DNA from: Caulobacter sp. NIBR2454
GTDB lineage: Bacteria; Pseudomonadota; Alphaproteobacteria; Caulobacterales; Caulobacteraceae
Assembly (NCBI RefSeq): GCF_027474405.1
Contig: NZ_CP114871.1
Span: 3,109,001-3,173,000, forward strand
DNA length: 64,000 bases
Direction of reading: 5' to 3'
Numbering within the stretch: position 1 is the stretch's first letter; every line of letters begins with the position of its first letter. Shown here piece after piece: positions 16,917-25,235 of the stretch. Under the pieces are notes generated by a model. The model had not been told where the DNA came from and ran no database searches. It was given only the letters and a program-made list of their open reading frames with translations. Both the position numbers and the translations under genes were made by a program.

Positions 16917-18098
16917 ATGATCGAGACGCTCCTTCAGCAGCAGGTGAAGGTCGGGGACCTGACCGTGCGCCTTCCCGGCGGCAAGATGGTCCGCGCAGGC
17001 GACGGTTCGGGCCAGCCCGTCGCCATCAGCCTGACAGGCAAGGGCCTGCGCCGGCTGGTGGCCAATCCGGGCCTGGGTCTGGGCGAGGCCTATATGGAGG
17101 GCGACCTGGTCTTCGATCAGGGCTCCATGTGGGACCTGCTGGAGATCGTCGGCCGCAGCGGATCGCGCCTGCCCAAGGGGCGGGGGTCGCTATTCAAGCG
17201 ACTCAAGCGGACGATCAAGGGCCACGTCCAGCAGCTGAACGACCGGCGCGCATCCAAGCAGAACGTCGCCCATCACTACGACATTTCAAACGACCTCTAC
17301 CGGCGCTTCCTCGACGCCGACATGCAGTATTCCTGCGCCTATTTCGCGCGGCCGGAGATGACGCTGGAGGACGCCCAGGTCGCCAAGAAGGCGCACATCG
17401 CCGCCAAGCTGAATCTATCGCCGGACCAGACCGTGCTGGACATTGGATCGGGCTGGGGCGGCATGGCCATGACCCTGGCCAAGGACTACGGCGCGGACGT
17501 CACCGGCGTGACCCTGTCGCAGGAACAGCTGGCCCTGGCGCGCGAGCGGGCGGCGGCGGCGGGGCTGGCCGACCGGGCGCGGTTCGAGCTGACCGACTAT
17601 CGCGACGTGGACCGCACCTTCGACCGCATCGTGTCCGTCGGCATGCTGGAGCACGTGGGCGCGCCGAACTTCCGGGGCTATTTCGAGACCGTCAAAGGCC
17701 TGCTGAAGGACGACGGCGTGGCCCTGATCCACTCCATCGGCCGCATGTCGGGCAAGGGCGCCACCAACGCCTTCACCGCCAAGTATATCTTCCCGGGCGG
17801 CTATATCCCCGGCCTGGCGGAGATCGTCGCGGCGATCGAGGACGCCGGCCTGTGGATCACCGACATCGAGATCCTGCGCCTGCACTATGCCGAGACCTGC
17901 AAACACTGGCGGATGCGCTTCCTTGCCGACCCGGAAATCCCGACCCTGTACGACGCGCGGTTCCGGCGGATGTGGGAGTTCTACCTGGCGGGGGCGGAGC
18001 TGGGCTTCCGCTATGGCGGGCACATGGTCTTCCAGATCCAGATCGCCAAGCAGCGTGACGCCGTGCCGATCACCCGCGACTATCTGGCCGGGACCTGA
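16917..18098 (+). CDS. cfa: Cyclopropane-fatty-acyl-phospholipid synthase
   Basis: A 393-residue SAM-dependent enzyme adding a methylene bridge to unsaturated acyl chains of membrane phospholipids. Visible motifs: VAHHYDISNDLYRRFLDADMQYSCAYF (near residue 115-142), SAM site VLDIGSGWGGMAMTLA near 172-187, MLEHVGAPNFRGYF near 243-256, and the C-terminal TCKHWRMRF. Family length and motifs intact. It directly follows the efflux operon on the same strand but beyond a stem-loop, and converges with no gap on the PPOX gene. Confidence 0.92.
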   Translation: MIETLLQQQVKVGDLTVRLPGGKMVRAGDGSGQPVAISLTGKGLRRLVANPGLGLGEAYMEGDLVFDQGSMWDLLEIVGRSGSRLPKGRGSLFKRLKRTIKGHVQQLNDRRASKQNVAHHYDISNDLYRRFLDADMQYSCAYFARPEMTLEDAQVAKKAHIAAKLNLSPDQTVLDIGSGWGGMAMTLAKDYGADVTGVTLSQEQLALARERAAAAGLADRARFELTDYRDVDRTFDRIVSVGMLEHVGAPNFRGYFETVKGLLKDDGVALIHSIGRMSGKGATNAFTAKYIFPGGYIPGLAEIVAAIEDAGLWITDIEILRLHYAETCKHWRMRFLADPEIPTLYDARFRRMWEFYLAGAELGFRYGGHMVFQIQIAKQRDAVPITRDYLAGT

Positions 18099-18710
18099 TC
18101 ACCAGAGCGAGACGGCCGCGCGGGCGGGCCAGGCTTCGTCATAGGAACGGCCGCCGACTTCGCCGTCGCTGAGGGCCGCCAGTATCTCGCCGGGCTCCGG
18201 CAGGCTCGCCGGGTCCACATGCCGCGACGGGTCCCAGAGCTTTGAGCGCACCACGGCCCGCGCGCACTGGAAGTAGGCGGTCTCCACCGTGATGACGATG
18301 CAGGTGCGCGGCGGCTTGCCGTCCACGGCGAAGGACTCCAGCAGCTTCGGATCGGCGGAGATCACCGCCGAGCCGTTTACGCGGAAGGTCGTGCCCGAGC
18401 CGGGGATCAGGAACAGCAGTCCGACCCGGGGATCGCGGATGATGTTGCTGAGGCTGTCGATGCGGTTGTTGCCACGGCGGTCGGGCATGATCAGGGTCCG
18501 CTCGTCGGCCACGCGCACGAAGCCGGGGCCGTCGCCGCGCGGGCTGCAGTCCAGCCCCTCCGGTCCGCTGGTGGCCAGGGCCACGAAGGGCGAGGCCTCG
18601 ATCAGGGCGCGGTAGTGGGGCGTGATCCACCCCACCTCCTTGATCGTGGAGGCGGGGACCGGCGGCGGATTGTAGAGCGCCGTCAGCTCTTCGAGCGTGC
18701 GGATGATCAT
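18099..18710 (-). CDS. PPOX-type FMN flavoprotein
   Basis: A 203-residue protein of the pyridoxamine 5'-phosphate oxidase-like split-barrel fold. The arrangement FVALATSGPEGLDCSPRGDGPGFVRV (near residue 42-67), LIMPDRRGNNRIDSLSNI and VGLLFLIPGSGTTFRVNGSA is typical of the MSMEG_1061/DR2398-type FMN-dependent group, whose substrates are unknown. It ends back to back with cfa and lies 55 bases downstream of the thiolase gene on the same strand, so the two could be co-transcribed. Confidence 0.82.
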   Translation of the reverse strand: MIIRTLEELTALYNPPPVPASTIKEVGWITPHYRALIEASPFVALATSGPEGLDCSPRGDGPGFVRVADERTLIMPDRRGNNRIDSLSNIIRDPRVGLLFLIPGSGTTFRVNGSAVISADPKLLESFAVDGKPPRTCIVITVETAYFQCARAVVRSKLWDPSRHVDPASLPEPGEILAALSDGEVGGRSYDEAWPARAAVSLW

Positions 18711-18765
18711 GGCCCGACCATGCGCCGACAGGGCGCGTCCGGCAACGCTTCAGCCCGCTTCGAGC

Positions 18766-20103
18766 TTAGCTCGCTTCAAGGAGGGCCACGGTCCCCTGAC
18801 CGCCATCCGCGCAGATGCTGACGATGGCGCGCGAGCCGGCTGGCCGCCCGGCCAACTCCTTGACCGCCTGGGACAGGATGCGGGCGCCGGTTGCGCCGAA
18901 AGGATGGCCGAGCGCCAGGCTGCCGCCATTGGGGTTCACGCGGTCGCGCGGGAACGGCCCGAAGGTGTGGGCCATACCGACCTTGTCCTTGAGGAAGGTC
19001 TTGCTCTCCAGCGCCTTGATGTGGGCGGCGACCTGGGCGGCGAAGGCCTCGTGGATCTCCCAAAGATCGATGTCGGCGTACTTCAGGTCGTGACGGGCCA
19101 GCAGCTTGGGAATGGCGTAGGCCGGGGCCATCAGCAGCCCCTCGGTCTTCAGGTCGATGGAGGCGACCTCGAAGTCGACCAGCTTCACGCGCGGCGTGTC
19201 GGCGGGAAGGCGCTTGAGCCCCTCTTCCGAGGCGACCCAGATCGCGGCGGCGCCGTCGGTGAGCGGCGAGGAGTTACCGGCGGTCAGGGTGCCCTTGCCG
19301 CTGGTGCGGTCGAAGGCCGGGGGCAGCTTGGCCAGCTTCTCCAGCGAGGTGTCCTTGCGCGGGATGGTGTCCTTGGCGACCCCGCCCAGCGGAGCGACCA
19401 GGCTGTCGAAGAAGCCGCGATCCCAGGCGGCCACGGCGTTCACGTGGCTGGCCAGGGCGATGACGTCCTGCTCCTCGCGGGTCAGGGACCAGTCCTTGGC
19501 GGTGATCTCGGTGTGCTCGCCCATGCTCATGCCCGTGGTGCGGTTCACCACGCGGGGAATCCAGAGCTTGAGGTTAGCGGGATTGAGGGTCTTCAGGTGG
19601 GCGATCTTCTGGCCCGTGGTCTTGGCCGCCTGGAACTTGCGGATCCAGTCGGAGAGGCCTTGGGTCAAGCCGATCTGCACGCGGCTCATGGCCTCGACCC
19701 CGCCGACCAGGGCCAGGTTGCGGGCCTCGCCGTCGATCATGCCGGCGGCCTGGAAGGTCCCCATCATGCTGGTCGAGCAGGCCATGACCGTGGAGTAGGC
19801 CGGGATGGTCGGGCCGACGCCGGAGTCGATCAGCACCTCGCGGGCGATATTGCTGAAGGTCAGGCTGGGAATGACCGTGCCCCAGACGGCGAAGTCGGGC
19901 GCGCCGCCCTTCAGCTGGGCGGCCATGGCCTGGACTACGGGGACCGACATGGTGATGGCGTCATAGCCGCTCAGACCGCTGTCGACCTTGGTGAAGGGCG
20001 TGCGCAGGCCGGCGGCGAGCCAGACCTGGGGCTTGCCGCCCGAGGGCCCGGCAGCCTTCTTGGGCGCGGCTTTGGGGGCGGTCTTCTTCGGGGCGGCGGC
20101 CAT
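18766..20103 (-). CDS. Acetyl-CoA C-acetyltransferase (FadI-like thiolase)
   Basis: Thiolase of about 445 residues. Catalytic cysteine in VMACSTSMMGTFQAAG (near residue 113), HEAFAAQ near 358 with the active histidine region, NGGSLALGHPFGATG near 396 and the second cysteine in SICADGGQGTV near 435. Length and layout resemble FadI/trifunctional-beta thiolases of fatty acid oxidation, but no matching FadJ is adjacent. The first 20 residues are a lysine/alanine/proline tail. I use the ATG at 20103; a TTG at 20112 is also in frame, but GGGAG is better placed for the ATG. Confidence 0.88.
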   Translation of the reverse strand: MAAAPKKTAPKAAPKKAAGPSGGKPQVWLAAGLRTPFTKVDSGLSGYDAITMSVPVVQAMAAQLKGGAPDFAVWGTVIPSLTFSNIAREVLIDSGVGPTIPAYSTVMACSTSMMGTFQAAGMIDGEARNLALVGGVEAMSRVQIGLTQGLSDWIRKFQAAKTTGQKIAHLKTLNPANLKLWIPRVVNRTTGMSMGEHTEITAKDWSLTREEQDVIALASHVNAVAAWDRGFFDSLVAPLGGVAKDTIPRKDTSLEKLAKLPPAFDRTSGKGTLTAGNSSPLTDGAAAIWVASEEGLKRLPADTPRVKLVDFEVASIDLKTEGLLMAPAYAIPKLLARHDLKYADIDLWEIHEAFAAQVAAHIKALESKTFLKDKVGMAHTFGPFPRDRVNPNGGSLALGHPFGATGARILSQAVKELAGRPAGSRAIVSICADGGQGTVALLEAS

Positions 20104-20167
20104 GAACTTCAATCTCCCAATCAGGGCTGAAAGCTTAGCTGGGGATCGCGACGGGCGATTGAAGGAT

Positions 20168-20428
20168 TCAGCCGTCTTTCTTTTTGGAGAAAGGCTTCCA
20201 GCGCAGGAAGCCGCGGATCGCCGGCCCGATCACGGGGGTGCGCAGGATGGGCTTCACCGCGCTGGGCCGGGTCTTCACGAAGCACATCACCGCCCCGATC
20301 CAGAAGACCGTCGTCGGCATGCCGGGGATGAAGATATTGACCGTGCCGATGGCGAACAGGCTGGAGCCCACGACGTCCAGCGTCAGGCGGGCGACGCGTG
20401 ATCTGCGGCGGCGGGGCGGGATCGTCAT
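20168..20428 (-). CDS. DUF454/YbaN-family small membrane protein
   Basis: A short protein (86 residues from the ATG at 20428) with a hydrophobic core LDVVGSSLFAIGTVNIFIPGMPTTVFWIGAVMCFV, matching the GxxxxxPxxPTTxF pattern of DUF454 (YbaN) membrane proteins. The tail VKPILRTPVIGPAIRGFLRWKPFSKKKDG also fits the family. Start uncertain: no good ribosome site precedes 20428, and an in-frame ATG at 20539 would add a basic, low-complexity 37 residues. Downstream of katA on the same strand, beyond a stem-loop. Function unknown. Confidence 0.72.
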   Translation of the reverse strand: MTIPPRRRRSRVARLTLDVVGSSLFAIGTVNIFIPGMPTTVFWIGAVMCFVKTRPSAVKPILRTPVIGPAIRGFLRWKPFSKKKDG

Positions 20429-20495
20429 CGGGGCGGACAATGGCGCCGATCGGCGAGAATGGCTCGCATTATCGTTGGCCGCCGCCCGGAGAAGC

Positions 20496-20537
20496 GGCCG
20501 CCCTCCCCGGGCATGGCGATGGTGAGGGAGGGCGGCC
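20496..20537 (-). terminator. Stem-loop downstream of katA
   Basis: Perfect 12-base inverted repeat GGCCGCCCTCCC / GGGAGGGCGGCC around an 18-base loop, 7 bases past the katA stop. There is no T-run, so it may act as a 3' stabilising hairpin or a weak terminator. Confidence 0.5.
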
Positions 20538-20543
20538 ATCGAC

Positions 20544-21998
20544 CTATTCCGCGGCGACTGAGGCGGAGAGGCCGAGACGTTGCGCGACACCCTCGCCATA
20601 GGCCGGATCGGCGCGGCGGAAGTGGGCGATCTGGCGCTGCTGGATCTCGACCGGCACGCCGGCCATGGCGGCGGCGATGTTGTCGAAAAGCTGCCGTTGC
20701 TGGTCAGGGCTCATCAGGCGGAAGAGGTCGCCCGCCTGGGTGTAGTCGTCATTGCCCGCGCGATGGTCGTAGCGGTCGGCGTCGCCGCTGATGCGCAGAG
20801 GCGGCTCGCGATAGGTCTCATCCTGCACCGGCCCGCCGAAGCTGTTGGGCTCGTACCAGGCGTTGGTGCGGCCCGGGCTGTCGAAGCGCATGGCGCCGTC
20901 GGCGTGGTAGTGATGCACGGGGCTGCGCGGACGGTTTACCGGCAGGGCCTCGTAGTGCGTGCCGACCCGATAGCGGTGGGCGTCGGCATAGGAGAACAGC
21001 CGCGCCTGCAGCATCTTGTCCGGCGAGAAGCCGATCCCCGGCACGATGTTGGACGGGCTGAACGAGGCCTGCTCCACCTCGGCGTGATAGTTGTCCGGAT
21101 TGCGGTTCAGCTCCAGCACCCCGACCTCGATCAGCGGGTAGTCGCCATGCGGCCAGACCTTGGTGATGTCGAAGGGGTTGTAGGGCGTCTTCTCGGCGTC
21201 CAGCTCGGGCATGATCTGGACGCAGAACCGCCAGCGCGGGAAGTCGCCGTTCTCGATGCTTTCGAACAGGTCGCGCTGGGCGCTTTCGCGGTCGTTGGCG
21301 ATGACCTGGGCGGCCTCGGCGTTGGTCCAGTTCTTGATGCCCTGCATCGACTTGAAGTGGAACTTCACCCAGAAGCGCTCATTGGCGGCGTTGATGAAGC
21401 TGAAGGTGTGCGAGCCGAAGCCGTGCAGGTGGCGATAGCTCTGCGGCAGGCCGCGGTCGCTGAACAGGGTGGTGACCTGGTGCAGGCTTTCGGGGCTGAG
21501 CGACCAGAAGTCCCACATGGCGGTGGGCGAGCGCAGGTTGCTGACCGGGTGGCGCTTTTGAGTGCGGATGAAGTCGGGGAACTTCAGCGGATCGCGCACG
21601 AAGAAGACGGGGGTGTTGTTGCCCACCAGGTCCCAGTTGCCTTCCTCGGTATAGACCTTCAGCGAGAAGCCGCGCACGTCGCGCTCGGCGTCGGCGGCGC
21701 CGCGCTCGCCCGCCACGGTGGAGAAGCGCAGCAGGACCTCCGTCTCCTTGCCCGGCTGCAAGGCCTTGGCGCGGGTATAGGCGCTGATGTCGTGGGTGAT
21801 CTTCAAGGTCCCGTAGGCGGCCGAGCCCTTGGCGTGGACGGCCCGCTCAGGGATGCGCTCGCGGTTCTGGTGGGCCAGCTTTTCCATGAGCTGGTAGTCC
21901 TGCATCAGCAGGGGACCGCGCGGACCGGCGGACATGGAGTTCTGGTTGTCGGCGATCGGCGCGCCGGCGGACGTCGTCATGACGGGCGGTTTGGACAT
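20544..21998 (-). CDS. katA: Monofunctional haem catalase
   Basis: Small-subunit catalase, 484 residues, splitting hydrogen peroxide to water and oxygen. Signatures: [19 protein letters not shown] start region (here [16 protein letters not shown], near residue 45, with the distal histidine), [16 protein letters not shown] near 130, and the proximal haem tyrosine in [18 protein letters not shown] near 333. ATG at 21998 is preceded by AGGGGAAG at good spacing. The upstream region shared with ubiA holds overlapping palindromes suited to an OxyR-type activator. Confidence 0.95.
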   Translation of the reverse strand: MSKPPVMTTSAGAPIADNQNSMSAGPRGPLLMQDYQLMEKLAHQNRERIPERAVHAKGSAAYGTLKITHDISAYTRAKALQPGKETEVLLRFSTVAGERGAADAERDVRGFSLKVYTEEGNWDLVGNNTPVFFVRDPLKFPDFIRTQKRHPVSNLRSPTAMWDFWSLSPESLHQVTTLFSDRGLPQSYRHLHGFGSHTFSFINAANERFWVKFHFKSMQGIKNWTNAEAAQVIANDRESAQRDLFESIENGDFPRWRFCVQIMPELDAEKTPYNPFDITKVWPHGDYPLIEVGVLELNRNPDNYHAEVEQASFSPSNIVPGIGFSPDKMLQARLFSYADAHRYRVGTHYEALPVNRPRSPVHHYHADGAMRFDSPGRTNAWYEPNSFGGPVQDETYREPPLRISGDADRYDHRAGNDDYTQAGDLFRLMSPDQQRQLFDNIAAAMAGVPVEIQQRQIAHFRRADPAYGEGVAQRLGLSASVAAE

Positions 21999-22051
21999 CG
22001 GTCTTCCCCTCTGGATGTGGAGCTCAGGGTCGGACGTCAGGATCAACAAAT

Positions 22052-22081
22052 CCAATCGATTGTTTTGTTCGATCCGATTGG
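22052..22081. promoter_or_regulatory. Overlapping palindromes upstream of katA, OxyR-like
   Basis: ATCGA-N9-TCGAT (22055-22073) is nested with CCAATCG / CGATTGG arms (22052-22058 and 22075-22081). The spacing resembles LysR-type sites (T-N11-A), and OxyR commonly controls catalase genes. The sites sit in an AT-rich patch between divergent katA and ubiA. The regulator is inferred only. Confidence 0.45.
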
Positions 22082-22128
22082 AACGTTCTATGTCGCTTCC
22101 TTCCAAGCGTCGCGGTAATCGAAGGCCC

Positions 22129-23052
22129 ATGATCGCGCCCCTTCCCGACGCCGCCCCCGCCAACTGGGTCGACCGACTGGCTCCGCCCGCCCTGCGCCCC
22201 TGGCTGCGGCTGGGCCGTTTCGACCGGCCGGCGGGGATATGGCTGCTGATGCTGCCCGGCTGGCAGGGGATCGCTCTGGCCTCGGCGGCGCGCGAGCAAC
22301 TGCCCAGCCCCTGGCTGCTGATCGCCTTCTTCCTGGGAGCGGCGCTGATGCGGGCGGCGGGCTGCGCCTATAACGACATCGTAGATCGCGACATCGACGC
22401 CAAGGTCGCCCGCACCGCCGCGCGGCCGATCCCGGCGGGCGAGATCAGCGTCAAGCAGGCCTGGGCGTTCGTGGTCGGGTGCTCGCTCGTCTCGCTGCTG
22501 ATCCTGCTGACGCTGGGGACCACGGCCATCGTTCTGGGCGTGATGTCGCTGGGTCTGGTGGCCGGCTATCCGTTCATGAAGCGGATCACCTGGTGGCCGC
22601 AGGCGTGGCTGGGCCTGACCTTCAACTGGGGCGCCCTGCTGGGCTATGCGGCGGTGACCGGGATCGTCGAGCCGCCCGCCCTGCTGCTGTATGCGGCGGG
22701 CATCTTCTGGACCCTGGGCTACGACACGATCTACGCCCTTCAGGACATCGAGGATGACGCGCTGGCGGGGGTGAAATCCTCGGCCCGCCGCCTGGGCAAG
22801 GGCGTGCGCAGGGGTGTGCTGGGCTTCTATGTCCTGACCGCCCTGCTGGCGGCGTCGGCGGCCTGGTCGGCGGCGTTGGGTCCGATCACCTTCACCCCGA
22901 TCTGGGTGCTGTTTGTGGTCCATCTGCTGGCGCAGGTCGTCCTGCTCAAGCCCGATCAGCCGCAACACGCGCTGAAGCTTTTCAAGTCCAACGCCTGGGC
23001 CGGGCTGATCCTGTTCGTGGCCCTGGCCGCCGGGATGCTGCGCAACAGCTGA
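22129..23052 (+). CDS. ubiA: 4-hydroxybenzoate polyprenyltransferase
   Basis: Integral membrane prenyltransferase (about 307 residues) that attaches the polyprenyl tail to 4-hydroxybenzoate in ubiquinone synthesis. The first aspartate-rich motif is [23 protein letters not shown] near residue 82-104 and the second is [22 protein letters not shown] near 198-219; seven to nine hydrophobic helices surround them. Start uncertain: ATG at 22129 fits homologous N-termini; ATG at 22090 would add 13 residues ([13 protein letters not shown]). Divergent from katA. Confidence 0.9.
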   Translation: MIAPLPDAAPANWVDRLAPPALRPWLRLGRFDRPAGIWLLMLPGWQGIALASAAREQLPSPWLLIAFFLGAALMRAAGCAYNDIVDRDIDAKVARTAARPIPAGEISVKQAWAFVVGCSLVSLLILLTLGTTAIVLGVMSLGLVAGYPFMKRITWWPQAWLGLTFNWGALLGYAAVTGIVEPPALLLYAAGIFWTLGYDTIYALQDIEDDALAGVKSSARRLGKGVRRGVLGFYVLTALLAASAAWSAALGPITFTPIWVLFVVHLLAQVVLLKPDQPQHALKLFKSNAWAGLILFVALAAGMLRNS

Positions 23053-23099
23053 CGTCAGGTCACAGTGGCGAGGGCGGCTGGCTCGTGAGACTATGAACC

Positions 23100-24041
23100 A
23101 TGGCCGTCGCAGCCCGCGTGAACCCCAAGGACTTCTTCACCCCCGACGAATGGGCGCCCCTGTCGGCGCGCTCGTCGTGGAAGGGGCTGGCCCTGGTCGC
23201 CCATGCCTGGATCGTGATCCTGGCGGCGGGCGCGGTGTTCGTGGCTTGGCCCAACCCGCTGACCTTTGCCCTGATGGTGATGATCACGGGCACGCGTCAG
23301 TTGGGCTTGGCGATCCTGATGCATGACGCCGCCCACGGCTGTCTGCACAAGAACCTGAAGGTCAATGACTGGGTCGGTCAGTGGCTGTGCGCCGCGCCGG
23401 TGGGCGGCGCCCTGGTCAGCTACCGCAACTATCACCTTACCCATCACAAGTTCGCCCAGCAGGCGGAGGACCCGGACCTGGTTTTGTCCGCCCCCTTCCC
23501 CACCACCCGCGCATCCCTGCGCCGCAAAATCGTCCGAGACCTGACGGGACAGACCTTCTTCAAGCAGCGGTTCGGGCCGCTGCTGGCGCGGCTGAAGAAG
23601 CGCGAGCATGGCCAGCCGGCGGGCGCGATCTTCGCCACCGAAGCGGCGCGGTCGGGGGTGTTCCTGGCGTTCAATCTGGGGCTGCTCGCGGTCCTCGCCC
23701 TGGCCGGATACTGGTGGGCCTATTTCGTGTGCTGGCTGCTGCCGCTGGCCACGTGGTTTCCGCTGGTCACCCGCCTGCGCAACATCGCCGAGCATGCGCT
23801 GGTCAAGAAGGACGAGGCTGATCCCCTGCGCCATGCGCGGACCACTCACGCCAACTGGATCGAGCGCGCGCTGATCGCCCCGTACTGGGTCAATTTCCAC
23901 GGCGAGCACCACATGTTCATGCACCTGCCATGCTGGAGCCTGCCGCGCGCCAACCGCCTGCTGGCCGGCAAGGGTGTGACCGGCGGCATGCTGACCGCGC
24001 CGGGCTATCTGACCGTGCTGAAGGCCGCTTCCGCCGCGTGA
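23100..24041 (+). CDS. Membrane fatty acid desaturase family protein
   Basis: A 313-residue di-iron membrane desaturase/hydroxylase. The three histidine boxes are present: HDAAH near residue 78, HLTHH near 115 and HGEHH near 270, between four hydrophobic segments. These bind the iron pair that oxidises an acyl or similar chain. The position of the double bond cannot be inferred; some relatives act on carotenoids. Its stop codon overlaps the GTG start of the next gene by 4 bases, so the two are translationally coupled. Confidence 0.88.
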   Translation: MAVAARVNPKDFFTPDEWAPLSARSSWKGLALVAHAWIVILAAGAVFVAWPNPLTFALMVMITGTRQLGLAILMHDAAHGCLHKNLKVNDWVGQWLCAAPVGGALVSYRNYHLTHHKFAQQAEDPDLVLSAPFPTTRASLRRKIVRDLTGQTFFKQRFGPLLARLKKREHGQPAGAIFATEAARSGVFLAFNLGLLAVLALAGYWWAYFVCWLLPLATWFPLVTRLRNIAEHALVKKDEADPLRHARTTHANWIERALIAPYWVNFHGEHHMFMHLPCWSLPRANRLLAGKGVTGGMLTAPGYLTVLKAASAA

Positions 24042-24697
24042 TCGTCCCCACCCTGGAAGGCCGCCGCGCCTTTATCCTTGAGAATACGCGCCTGCAGGCG
24101 CCGCCGCACACGCCGGAGCTGTCGCTGCATCTGGCCGACGAGATCACCCCCATCTGGCGCATGACCGAAGAGGCGCTGGAGGAGATCGGCCTGCCGCCGC
24201 CGTTCTGGGCCTTCGCGTGGGCGGGCGGGCAGGCCCTGGCGCGCTATGTGCTGGATCACCCGGAGCTGGTGCGTGGCAAGACGGTGGTGGATTTCGCCAC
24301 CGGCTCGGGCCTGGTGGCCATCGCGGCGATGAAGGCCGGGGCGGCGAGCGTTCTGGCCGCCGACATCGACGTCTTCTGTCAGGCGGCGGTCGAACTGAAC
24401 GCCGAAGCCAACGGCGTGTCGGTTGCTTTCACGGACCGCGACCTGCTGGAAGCGCCGCCGCCTTCGGCCGATGTCTTTCTGGCCGGGGACGTGACCTACG
24501 AGAAGCCGATGACCGAAGCGGTCATGGCCTGGCTGGCCCAGGCGCGGGGAGCCGGGGCGCAGGTGCTGGTCGGCGATCCGGGCCGGACCTACTTCCCCAA
24601 GAGCGGACTTGAGAAGCTGGCCGAGTATCAGGTGCCGACCACGCGGGAACTGGAAGACATGGCGGTCAAAAAGACATCCGTCTGGACTCTGCCGTGA
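24038..24697 (+). CDS. SAM methyltransferase, ETF-beta lysine methyltransferase-like
   Basis: A 219-residue class I methyltransferase of the METTL16/20-type group. SAM motif VVDFATGSGLVAIAAMKAGA near residue 86-105, acidic loop AADIDVF near 110, and the DVFLAGDVTYEKPM post-II motif near 147-160, which resembles the DxxY-type motif of ETF-beta lysine methyltransferases found in some alphaproteobacteria. That substrate is a family-level guess. The start is a GTG at 24038 overlapping the desaturase stop (GTGA), with no other good start nearby. Confidence 0.75.
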   Translation: MIVPTLEGRRAFILENTRLQAPPHTPELSLHLADEITPIWRMTEEALEEIGLPPPFWAFAWAGGQALARYVLDHPELVRGKTVVDFATGSGLVAIAAMKAGAASVLAADIDVFCQAAVELNAEANGVSVAFTDRDLLEAPPPSADVFLAGDVTYEKPMTEAVMAWLAQARGAGAQVLVGDPGRTYFPKSGLEKLAEYQVPTTRELEDMAVKKTSVWTLP

Positions 24698-24740
24698 TGC
24701 GAAACTAGAACATTTCAAGAACATTCCTGGAGCGACGACC

Positions 24741-25088
24741 ATGCGTGAAGACGGCAAGATCGACTATGTGGAGCTGCCCGGCGGCAAGCTGCCGGCCACC
24801 AAGGATTTCTACAACGCCGCCTTCGGTTGGACCTTCACCGACTATGGACCCGACTACGCGGCTTTCGAGCAGGGCGTCGATGGCGGCTTTCATGCCCAGC
24901 CCGACGAGGAAGGCGCCCGCGCCCAGCCGCTGGTGATCCTGTTCGCCCATGACCTGGAGGCCATGGAGGCCAAGGTGAAGGCCGCCGGCGGGACCATCGC
25001 CCAGCCAATCTTCAGCTTTCCGGGCGGGCGGCGATTCCACTTCACCGATCCGGCCGGCAATGAGCTAGCGGTGTGGTCGGACAAGTAG
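24741..25088 (+). CDS. VOC-family (glyoxalase/bleomycin-resistance fold) protein
   Basis: A 115-residue single-domain VOC protein. It shows KIDYVELPGGKLPATKDFYNAAFGWTFTDYG (metal-site strand and helix), VILFAHDLEAMEAKVKAAGGTI, and the closing RRFHFTDPAGNELAVWSD with the conserved glutamate near residue 109. Such proteins dimerise and bind a metal and a small substrate. Many are dioxygenases, glyoxalases or antibiotic-binding proteins; the sequence does not decide. It precedes creS on the same strand with a 147-base gap. Confidence 0.82.
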   Translation: MREDGKIDYVELPGGKLPATKDFYNAAFGWTFTDYGPDYAAFEQGVDGGFHAQPDEEGARAQPLVILFAHDLEAMEAKVKAAGGTIAQPIFSFPGGRRFHFTDPAGNELAVWSDK

Positions 25089-25118
25089 CCGCAGCCCTCA
25101 CTTAACCGTACTTGCGTA

Positions 25119-25148
25119 TCGACAAGACTCCCCCCGCATGGCTAGGCT
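25119..25148 (+). promoter_or_regulatory. Weak candidate promoter for creS
   Basis: TCGACAA at 25119-25125 and GCTAGGCT at 25141-25148 loosely resemble Caulobacter -35 (TTGACgS) and -10 (GCTANAWC) elements with a 15-base spacer. Nearby TTAACCGT (25102) and GTTAAC (25150) look like isolated CtrA half-sites but are not spaced as a full TTAA-N7-TTAA box. Confidence 0.25.
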
Positions 25149-25235
25149 GTTAACGGGCCGGAAATGATTCCGGGCGTTCGCGCGGGGCGTGCGAATCGCT
25201 GATCGATGCGCCGTAACAACGGCGGGGGGACTGGG

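Noticed and set aside
25102..25156. CtrA binding box upstream of creS
   Set aside because: TTAACCGT and GTTAAC occur but far apart; no TTAA-N7-TTAA arrangement.
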